From NCBI GenBank assembly GCA_008828725.1, contig MEHQ01001575.1:58216-122215 (forward strand): DNA of 64,000 nucleotides, given 5' to 3'. A model generated the notes under the pieces. The model was given only the letters and a program-made list of their open reading frames with translations. It was not told the origin of the DNA and made no database searches. A program made the position numbers and the translations under genes. The first letter of the stretch is position 1. Each line of letters starts with the position of its first letter. Positions 55,540 through 64,000 of this stretch are shown here, one piece after another. The stretch comes from Saccharina japonica. Lineage: Eukaryota > Sar > Phaeophyceae > Laminariales > Laminariaceae.

Positions 55540-55647
55540 TACGGGGGACCGTAGTAACTACAGTAGGACCAAATATTGTTAGTAAAAAATGGAAACATTA
55601 TAGGTTTTAGTGTGTAGCATAGGTCCTATTTACTGTGGCTCTCCGTA
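55540..55647. repeat. 110-bp MITE family M1, copy 7
   Basis: TACGGGGGACCGTAGTAACT on the left and tttactgtggctctccgta on the right, with gttagtaaaaaatggaaaca between them. It lies inside the satellite. Confidence 0.85.
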
Positions 55648-57740
55648 CCAGCAGTGTTTGCTATGCAAGGAATGCTCCACGCCTGAAAAGGCTGCCCCGA
55701 GTCTTGACACAGAGGTCATGAAACGATTTTGCTTGCAGTGTACCATGTTATATCGGCCCTTTCCTCCACATACATACGGAAGACTGCACGCCGGGAAAGC
55801 TGCCCTGACAAAGACCCCGAAAACCGATGTATCGGGTGCACGCCTTCCGTGCTAAGCGAGGTTGTTTTTTTTCCGGTGAGAAACAATCACGCCCGGAAAG
55901 CTACCACGCGCGCAACGAGGGTCAGACAACGATTGGCTCATTGTAGCACCATTTTTCATTGATGTTTCCTCCAGGGAACACTTCGCCCCTGGGAAGCTAC
56001 GACGAGCCATTGGCAAGAGCCTACTGAGTAGCTTGCAGGCTACTTCGTACTGTATTATGATGTTTTTCACAAGCAAACCCCCGCGCGCCCGGAGAGCTAC
56101 CTGGGGTCTGCCAAGAGCCAGCAAACACCGTCACCTTGTGTACTGAACGCCATGTTTCAGGCGTGAGCGGTGTTTACTCTACGGCATATTTCATGCCCGA
56201 ACGCTACCAAGAGTCTGACGGAAAGCGTCAGAAAACAATGTACTGAGCACCATGTTACAGGAAAGCTATCGCGAGTCAATACGAGAGTTCGCCAACATTG
56301 CGCCGAAATGCCACATCATAGCAACGGTACAGTAGTTCAAGGAATACTCCACGCCCGGAAAGCTATATACCACGAACATTTTAAGAGTCAGCATATTCAT
56401 GATATCGAGCACCATGTTCCAGGAACACTTTCCTACCACAAAGAATCCACCTTGTGAAAAATCTGACGCTACACCTTTGACGAGAGTCGGCGCAAGCGGC
56501 ATTGTACCGAAAGTACTATAGCACAGGAGGGCTGGCTCACCGTGAAATATATCCTACAGCAGTAGGAGCACACATTTTGTTATTATTTGCGTAGTTGCGT
56601 GGAGACGCCCTTCGCATGCTATTGTCAACGGCAGGCAGGTAGCCAGGCGTGGTTGGGCGGGGGTGGGGCATTGCGTGCTTGCAATATTTCAACTCGTATG
56701 GAGCTCTACGCACATCTGCACGGAGAGGATAACGATATACCAGTGGGACCTTTTTAGGCCTTGGACAGATCGCGATCTAGATCGTATAGACCCTAGTTTG
56801 CCGTTATGAGGTGTTGTGCAGCTTCTGTGTAATACAGGCCTACCCCAGGAAATATTTGTTACAGCAGTAGGTCATGCGGACTACAGCACAGGGAACCTAA
56901 CAATAAACAGGAAATCTGGTCCAGGCTGAATTTCTTTTTTGAGAGAGGGTTATTTCTACGCTAATTTCAAGATAACGAATCCCGAATGTCTTAGTTCCCT
57001 CTGAATCTCAGCCTGGCTTTGTTGTCAGCCTGTTTCTTATCAGGTGTCCAGTACTACTATATACGACTTCCACCCTACAACATGAGCTAGGTTACACAGA
57101 TCACACAGATCATGCAGATCAGGAACATATATTCCCTGAAATATCTAGAACATGAATTAGTAATCGATCAAATGCCTGAGCTGTGGAAAATAGTTTAACG
57201 CGATTTGGTGAAACCTCTGTGGGGGTAGAAGTGCTGCATGCCGCGCTATGCCGCAAACGAGAGGTCGTGATATGCGCGGCGAACGATTCCACACCAGATT
57301 GGAGCAGTATTCGCAATGCTTCTTAGGCCACTTAAATGTCCTACGTGATAATACTTAACCCCAGCAGTCCCTTCTAACCGCAAACTGTGTGTGGGGAGGA
57401 AGTACAGTAGCTGCCATGGAAACCCCTGGGGTGTTGCATTGCGCTTGTTGCCCTTAAGGAAGGCTACGTATGGCGAACATTTCCTCGCTATGATTAACCG
57501 GTATACGTATAGACTCCGAGAATGTCGCACAAGTGGCCGTCGGGACCCCTCCCCCCCCTGCACAACGCCTGCATAACGTGTGCGTAACAAAATGGTTGTA
57601 GAGAAATGAGAATGATACAACACACCATGACGCGTACCAAATTGAGAGGTTGCCGACGCCTTGTTGTGGCGTTTGCTACTACTGTACCTTGTTAATTGTC
57701 TCCGCCAGGAGTTAGGTGCATTTACGCCCCAATTTTGAAG

Positions 57741-58130
57741 GGGGGGGGTGCACTCACGTCGTGTCATGCACGGCCGCAGTCGTATGACCATAGACCCTCG
57801 CATCCCAACAAGGGGGCACCTGTGTAACAGTTGGCGCGGTCGGACCCGTGGCGCCAAGGGACGGGCAGAGCCGTGGCGGGGCGAGGCGAAGCGCTCGATC
57901 ATACCGTGTGCGTCAACAGTGCAATATAGATCGAACAAGGGGTGAGCAGCCAACAATCGGCGCGCCTACTGCACAGACAGGTGGTCGCCGCCCCCACCCC
58001 CTGCCTGGTGCAAGCAATCAATGTCTGCCGAGTCGGTGAAAACCCAACGTGCTCCGTCCCGGCGTTGCAGGGATGCGAGGGTCTTATTGTCATGCGACTA
58101 CGGCTATTCACGACACGAGTACAGCCCCTG
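57741..58130. repeat. repeat P, copies 5 (minus) and 6 (plus)
   Basis: 57741-57808 is a minus, strongly 5'-truncated copy next to a G-run. 58001-58130 is a plus copy beginning ctgcctggtgcaagcaatca and ending gtacagcccctg. The sequence cccctgc flanks copy 6 on both sides. No gene seen from 56.5 to 58.6 kb. Confidence 0.7.
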
Positions 58131-58452
58131 CACATGAGGAAAACGCACTGTTTTCAATAATATTGTTAAGCCGTGCCCCAAACAAACGCCACATTAGTTT
58201 TTCGCGCGTTCGGTTTTTGGCCGTCAAGGCTGTCCGTCCCAAGACCTTTTCCTTGACCGCGTCCGGCAAAGGGCTGAGAATGCCGTCTCCTGATACCTTT
58301 CATAAAAAACGTGAACCGTAAGTTCATTGAACTCGTACGCCCTTGCCCTCCCTCCCTCCGCGCACTTCGCAGGAGGAAACACAAAATCCACCAAGACAAG
58401 AAAAACAAAAAAAAAACGCATAATGCGAGCTAAAAGCACGTGGATGTGTCCT

Positions 58453-58636
58453 TTAACCCATTTAGGACTGCAGTCCCTTTGTGGGGACAAAACACTTGAA
58501 ATTCAATTGAAATATTTGTTTCTAGACAGTGTAGTTCTGAAGGGGTTACCCCTTTCAAAACTGAAAAAAATGGTTCCACAATAAATATAGGTAGTTTGTT
58601 CCCAAATACGTGGAACCATATCTTAAGGGGCTATGT
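58453..58636. mobile_element. TTAA-type MITE, larger relative of the 36380 element
   Basis: Starts TTAACCCATTTAGGACTG and ends ccatatcttaaggggcta. The tail cccaaatacgtggaaccata matches ccccaaatatgtaggatcag of the smaller copy. Confidence 0.6.
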
Positions 58637-58654
58637 ATCCACCACAATTGAACC

Positions 58655-60330
58655 CCCAAGACGGGCCCAGCCCAGCCCAGCCCAACCCCGATGCGAAATG
58701 TGGAATATGGGCCCAAACATCCACCACGAAATGAAACCCTGATGAGATGACGTAGCCCAGCTCAGCCCAACCCCCATGCAACGTATGGTATGGAGCGTGC
58801 TACGATAATAGAGGTTCGTGTCAGATATTACGCTTTTAACAGATTCTCTACATGTGTTGAAGCTCACTGGTTCAGGTTGCACCGCACTTTGATCAAGTCG
58901 CGCCGCATATTTGTGTAACGTACATTTTTAGATACGTCCGGGTGAGTACGCGTCTTCTCGGTCGCTTATCGACCTCTCAGTTTTTCGTCCGCCTCGTGCC
59001 CTGAGATTGCCACGTGCCTCGTCTACCTTTCCTTGGTTGGAACGACTAGCTCTACTACGCTATACCGGCAGTTTCGGAGGGATTATTTTGGCTAAAACCG
59101 TTTCTGATTGACGGGGCTCCTCCTTAACTCCCAAAATCGCCCGAACTTATCAATATTTTCTTGTGTTGCAGCGGGTTTCATTGTAGTTGTAGAGTTAGAT
59201 GACCGGGGTTGTTTGTTCATCGGGTACATACGAGCGCGTTTATTTCCATCCACCCAAATCAGTTTTTGGGTCGAGGTTTCGAGAGAGAGAGAGAGAGAGA
59301 GAGCTCTTAAAGCGACCACCCCTCAGAAAAAAAAAAACTGGTGCACCTCTTTCGTAGCATGCGTCGCCATACATACGTGTCTTGACATTCCACTAAAAAC
59401 GGAAACCATGATGAGACTACGTAGCCCATAGCCCAGCCAAGCCAAGCCCAGCCCAGCCCAACCCCCCCAGTCCAGATGCAACATGTGGAACATGCGTCGA
59501 AAAATGCATCACAAAAAGAAAAAAGAAAAAACAACAACAACAACAACAACAACAAGACGAGGTCCAGCCCAGCCCAAACACAGACAGATGCAGCATGTGG
59601 AAAATGCGTCCAAATATCCACCGCAACAAAAAAAAAAAAAAAAACAGCGCGACAAGAGATTCATCAGCCCAGCTCAACCCAACTCAGATGCAACACGTGG
59701 AATATACGTTCAAAAGCTGAAAGCATTCAAACTACCCCCAAAACAAAATACACCACGAGGTCAGAGCCCAGCCCAGCCCAGCCCAACGCCGATGCAACGT
59801 GAGGGATACATACGCGTCTGAACATCGACCTCAAAAACAAAAAAAAAATCCGGAACGAGATCAGTTCAGACAGCCCGACCCCGGAGCACTGCTGTGTGGG
59901 ATAAGCGTCCAAACATCCTCACCGCAAAAAAGCAACAACGACGAAGCTCAGCCCAGCCAAACCCCTATGCATCATGCGGAATGTGCGCCTAAACGTCCAC
60001 ATGAAAAACAAAGCCAGGGTTGAGATTGATTGAAACTAGCCCACGGCCGACAGCCCAGACGTAACATGTGGAATACGCGCTCAAAGGCATCCACTCCACG
60101 CCACGAAAAGAAAAAGAAAACAAACGACGAGCTCAGCTTATTAGCCCATCCCAGATGCCTTGTTGTGTGGACTATGCGCCTAAACAGCCACCACCAAAGA
60201 AACACGCACGACAAGACGAGCCCAGCCCAGCCCAGCCCAACCCAACCCAGGTGCAACACGTGGAATATAGCGTACAAACACCCGCCACAAAATAAAAAAC
60301 GCGACGAGACTCTCAGTCTATCTATATCCC
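58655..60330 (+). repeat. ~100-bp satellite, gcccagcccagcccaacccc-type
   Basis: Eight to ten diverged units, each with cagcccagcccaaccccgat, gcaacatgtggaatatgcgt and ccaaacatccaccac followed by an A-rich spacer. An M2 MITE (about 59050-59374, with a GA microsatellite at 59281-59302) interrupts the array. K/N/Q-rich ORFs over the spacers are not genes. Confidence 0.8.
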
Positions 60331-60714
60331 AACCCCGATGCACGGGGCGCGCCGAGAAATGTTATTCGAGCGGGCGCAATTCTCGATGGCGCACTGTTGC
60401 ACCCCCCCCCCCCAAAAAAAAACACCAAGAAGACTAGCTTACTGTACTATTTAGCCCTGATGCGTGGGATGCGCCCAGAGGATGCCCCAGGCAGAGCACA
60501 ACTTGACTGCGCACAAGTGGACAACGACAATATGTCCAGCGTCTTGTCTAGCCTAGCCTAGCCTAGCCTATATGCATGCGGGGGACGAGCCCAGCAAATA
60601 TTTCTACTCCAGGTATCAGAGTGCAATCTCGGTAAAACTCGCATTTTTTTTTCCAACTCACAAAACGAATCGCACGCCTCCTCAATCACAACGCACTACG
60701 TATACACGTGCCGT

Positions 60715-61505
60715 AGTGTTGGATATCGTAACGAAATTTCCGATATATCAATATCAAACTTTCGATGTTTCGATATATATATATATCGAAAAATCCATGT
60801 CGAACTCCGATGAATCAATTTTCACCAACACCAGTTGCACACCTCCTCGCTCACTACCTTAGCGTTGCATATCGTATCGAAAGTTCCGATATATCGGAAT
60901 GTCGGAATCCAATATATCGAAATTTTCGACATTTCGAAATATCGGAATCCGATACCGAAAGTTCCGATATATTGAAGTATACCAAATCGCACGCGTCCTC
61001 ACTCACTACGAACTACGTATCTACGTACTGTAACGTCGGATATCTTAACGGAAGTCCTGGTATATCGATATCGCATTTCCAGTATCAAATTTTGAAACTT
61101 TCCATGTTTCGATATATATATCGAAACGTTCCATATCGAACTCCAATAAATCGATGTTGAACAACAACAACAGTTGCACACCTCCTTCCTCGCTACCGTT
61201 GTGCGGTATATCGTATCGATATTTCGGATATATCAAAATATCGAAATGCAATATATCGAAAATTCCGATATTACCGTAATATCGGAGTCCGATACCGTTT
61301 TTTTTCGATATATCGAAATATCGAAATTCAATTTATGGAATACTTTCGATATATCAAATATCGGATTCCGTTATCAAAATTTTCGATATATATCCAAAAA
61401 TAGGACTTCGATATCGAAAGTTTCGATATTTTTCGAAATATCGGACTTCGATACCGAAATTTCCGATATCATCCGAAATATCCGACTCCGATGTATCGAA
61501 TAGAA
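60715..61505. repeat. palindrome-rich tcgatatatcgaaat tract
   Basis: About 0.8 kb made of cgatatatcg and tcgaaatatcggaNtccgat words in degenerate tandem order. Every word is self-complementary or nearly so. Confidence 0.9.
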
Positions 61506-61788
61506 CGCGTTTGCTTTCCCCACCCCCTGGCACCCTCGTAGCTGCTACTACCAGATACGCTACTACGTACCTGGTGCGTGGTACGTGTTTTGGCGCTCCT
61601 GTTCACTGGCCTCCCCACGACGCACTATTTTTATGCTATGATGTACAAAATAAAAATACCGAACGAAACTTTCATCGACGTATATACGTACATATAATAT
61701 GATATCGAATACCAGTACGTGTGCAATATCGGAAAATCGTACGTATCGATTTTGGTATTTTTGTTGTTCGATACTACCTATATACCTC

Positions 61789-61980
61789 TCACGCAAGAGC
61801 AGCCCCCGTTGCCGGTGGCGAGGTATTCGACCCCGCGGAGCTGGGTCGCGGAATGCGGGAGCCCTGGGATGCGCCGCCACCGCCACTGGGGCCGCCGCCG
61901 CCACCGCCTGCGGCAGTTTCAGCGTGCCCCCCCGCGCCCCCGGAGGCCAGCTTCTCGAAAAACGCCTCTTGGTAGTCGCG
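61789..61980 (-). CDS. terminal exon of an unidentified minus-strand gene
   Basis: Minus-strand acceptor cccctgtcgtacag, then 63 codons and TGA: RDYQEAFFEKLASGGAGGHA, then a G/S/A-rich tail ending PPATGAALA. It follows in phase from the exon at 62813-62942 (...FGGGS-RDYQEAFFEKLA...). The helical amphipathic start looks genuine, while the tail is low complexity. The gene converges on the + strand axonemal gene. Family unknown. Confidence 0.55.
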   Translation of the reverse strand, partial: RDYQEAFFEKLASGGAGGHAETAAGGGGGGPSGGGGASQGSRIPRPSSAGSNTSPPATGAALA

Positions 61981-62077
61981 CTGTACGACAGGGGGAAACA
62001 CGTAAAATGGGGAGGGTTTGCACGTGAAGTTGGCTTGTTTTGTTCCTTTCTCGGTCAGGCCCCTTACGAGTGAAAAA

Positions 62078-62120
62078 AATCTAGCTCGAAAAACGCCTCT
62101 TGTAAGTCAGGCTGACGACA
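62078..62120 (-). repeat. duplicated fragment of the acceptor and exon start
   Basis: On the minus strand gtcgtcagcctgacttacaa then gaggcgtttttcgagc, a decayed copy of the exon start at 61980. It carries its own AG about 130 bases upstream of the used acceptor. Confidence 0.7.
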
Positions 62121-62482
62121 GAGGTACTAAAACAGTCAACCACAAAGGTTTGCAAGACAAGGTGGTCAAAATATATTTGAACGCCACGTTGAAACCACAA
62201 TTGAAACAAAAATATCATGCTGCATACGAACGAAAAGCACGACAGCCTTAAGGAACGGCAACGGACTTTTGCGAGAAACAATGTGGTCGTGGTGTTACAG
62301 CACGCGTTCGTTTCAAGCTTTGCCGTGTAATACCTAGCTCACCTGTACGGGGTGGGCAAGAAGCGAAGCCATGCTGGAGTTGAACCTCTGCAAGTTGTGT
62401 CCACACTCCAGGAAGTACGAGTGCTGTGTGACGGATGTACAGATAGACAGACAGACAGAATGGCAGTCAGACAGACAGACAG

Positions 62483-62680
62483 ACCCGACCCGACCCGACC
62501 CGACCCGACCCGACCCGACCCGACCGACCAGACACCGACCCGACCCGACCCGACCGGACCCGACCCGACCCAACCCGACCCGACGAGACCATACCAGACC
62601 CTACCCGATCCGACTAACCCCGAACCGGTCCCACCCGATCCGGCCAACCCCGACCTGGCCCAACCCGACCCGAACCGTGA
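62483..62680. repeat. (CCCGA)n minisatellite
   Basis: About 200 bases of ccgacccgacc pentamers with decay to the right. ORFs of the P-D-P-T-R-P type are artefacts. A G-strand version lies at 47880-48010. Confidence 0.95.
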
Positions 62681-62812
62681 AATTTCAAAAACTTTCCAAA
62701 CCCCGGGTATTTTGAGGCCGTGACCCGTGAAGAGCCCTGGAACAATCGGTTAATAAATAAACAGTTATGTACCTATTTAATAAAACGAAAATACAAAACA
62801 AACAACACTCAC

Positions 62813-62942
62813 GCTTCCGCCACCGAAGGTCTCCATCCCGGCGATGAGATCGAACGCCTCCTGGCAGACGACTCCCTCCTCCGAAGGCTTGCGGTGCACG
62901 TAGATGCAGTCCAGGAAGAAGCGCCCGTGCGAAAGGAGAGGG
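62813..62942 (-). CDS. internal exon of an unidentified minus-strand gene
   Basis: Minus-strand acceptor tgtccctag, donor GGAAGC-GTGAGT: PLLSHGRFFLDCIYVHRKPS, then EEGVVCQEAFDLIAGMETFGGGS. Dense, non-repetitive sequence with clean splice sites supports a real exon. The F-F-x-D-x-x-Y-x-H stretch is faintly reminiscent of the C-terminal part of MERIT40/BABAM1-type proteins, but this is too short to name. Upstream exons would lie past 63 kb and were not found. Confidence 0.55.
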
Positions 62943-63074
62943 CTAGGGACACAAAAAAAACAAGACAAAAAAGTGCGTCCCGAAAAAAATGCAATACAGC
63001 AACAACATAAGCGACAAACGGGCGCGCACAGAAGGATCACCAATCAACGAATACAAGACCAAACAATCGTCTGC

Positions 63075-63193
63075 TTGGTTTCGGTGAAAACAACCGACGC
63101 TGCTGCGGACCGGTGTTGTAGGGATGCGAGGGTCTATATCGCCGCACGACTACTACATCCATGCATGACATGCGGCTAATGAGTACACCCCCC
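63075..63193 (+). repeat. repeat P, copy 7
   Basis: ttggtttcggtgaaaacaac, then gtagggatgcgagggtctat to atgagtacacccccc. 5'-truncated. Confidence 0.65.
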
Positions 63194-63607
63194 TTGCTAC
63201 AAGGTCGTGTCCAAACCATTCACTCATTGTGTAAGCTCCTCGCGTCTAAAACTCTCCCGCACGCCACCCCCACCGCTCGAATGAAACGGTCCAATATGAT
63301 ACGTGATTCCTGTCCCTCCCTCACGCCCCCTCTCCTGCATCCTCATCTCCTGCCGGGGCCCCCCCACCCCTCCAGTCCCGAAAAATCGATCGGTACTCTA
63401 GAAGAGAGACGGTGGTCGCTGCAGGCGAAACAGCAATGGAAATTTAATACTTCCAGGATACGGGGGGAAAAAACGAGATAAGCGCCGAAATATTGTGCAT
63501 GTATCTCCGTAGGAACTACGTACATAGTGCTCTGTCTCGAGAGGGATGCATGAGTGGTCAATGGTGAAACTAGTCAGGCAAGTAACAAATGAGTACGCCC
63601 TCCCCCC

Positions 63608-63738
63608 CTCCTCGTCTCGTGCCTGGTTGGTGAAAACCCAACGTGCTCCGTCCCAGCATTGTAGAGATACGAGGGTCTATGGTCATACGACTACGGCCGT
63701 GCACGACATGAGTATACCCCCCCCCCCTCATCGTCTCG
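63608..63738 (+). repeat. repeat P, copy 8, with visible target duplication
   Basis: The insert 63620-63726 (tgcctggttggtgaaaaccc to gacatgagtatacccc) is flanked by ctcctcgtctcg (63608-63619) and ctcatcgtctcg (63727-63738), each preceded by a C-run. This is the clearest evidence that P moves by target-primed insertion into C-runs. Confidence 0.75.
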
Positions 63739-64000
63739 AAACGGCTAAGTTAACCATCGAGACCCCGATAAAAAACGTCCCGACGTTTGATACCCTGCTA
63801 TGATACTTGCTACGCTCCTGTTTTGACATACGGGCCTAGGCACATGTTTGTGTTCAGGACGTACTGGTGTGCCGATACCCCCCCCCGCGCGCCCCAACTG
63901 TTGAACGTGTCTCTATGAGGAGTAGAAACTGGTGCTCCCTTAGATGTGCGGCCAATGGCCAAGCGCATAAGGCAAGCAGAAAATTAATACCCCCCCCCCC

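Larger units (their letters stand above)
54340..56500 (+). repeat. degenerate ~110-bp satellite starting inside the last exon
   Basis: Recurring blocks are tccacgcccgggaagctacc (54349, 54546, 55677, 55787, 55890, 55980, 56090, 56204, 56348), ccagcaaacgatg (54587, 54761, 56115) and gagNgccatgttacag (54403, 54705, 56146, 56244, 56406). MITEs have inserted into the array (54841-55360 and 55540-55647). Confidence 0.75.

Noticed and set aside
59476-59821. K/N/Q-rich frames over the 58.7-60.3 kb satellite
   Set aside because: They follow A-rich spacers and the CAA run, not a conserved protein.
62352-62723. P-D-P-T-R-P-rich frames
   Set aside because: Translation of the (CCCGA)n minisatellite.

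Overview
Eukaryotic nuclear DNA, made almost entirely of one long, intron-rich gene on the + strand plus a dense layer of transposable elements and satellites. Exons are short and GC-rich, joined by GT-AG introns whose phases match across most junctions. The encoded protein looks like a very large ASH/MSP-type (Ig-like beta-sandwich repeat) axonemal protein of the HYDIN / DLEC1 / CFAP65 / CFAP47 kind, so the organism has motile flagella. Base composition, intron style and repeat load would fit a brown alga or another stramenopile, but that is inference. Bases 1-420 are an assembly gap.

Layout. 469-9330: three exons with two introns, holding a 0.78 kb snap-back palindrome and several small inverted-repeat elements. 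9331-30139: one 20.8 kb intron, most of it a nested array at about 10.6-29.0 kb. The array is four tandem copies (A1-A4) of a 2.3 kb unit with a 0.6 kb internal palindrome. A2 is interrupted by a 5'-truncated LINE, the A2/A3 and A3/A4 junctions by a 2.4 kb foldback element (B1, B2), and A4 twice by a 1.5 kb element (C1, C2). 30140-54373: at least sixteen further exons of the same gene, ending in a candidate last exon whose 3' end runs into a satellite. 54340-61500: satellites and MITEs. 61789-62942: two minus-strand exons of a second, unrecognised gene converging on the first. 63-64 kb: fragments of a repeat that ends in runs of C.

The only protein function that can be argued is the structural axonemal protein. 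Most of the rest is mobile DNA, and its nesting order can be read from empty sites inside the window: A array, then LINE, B and C insertions, with a 270 bp MITE inserted into one arm of B before B was duplicated. One carried ORF, cysteine-rich and repeated in the A units, could not be assigned to any family.
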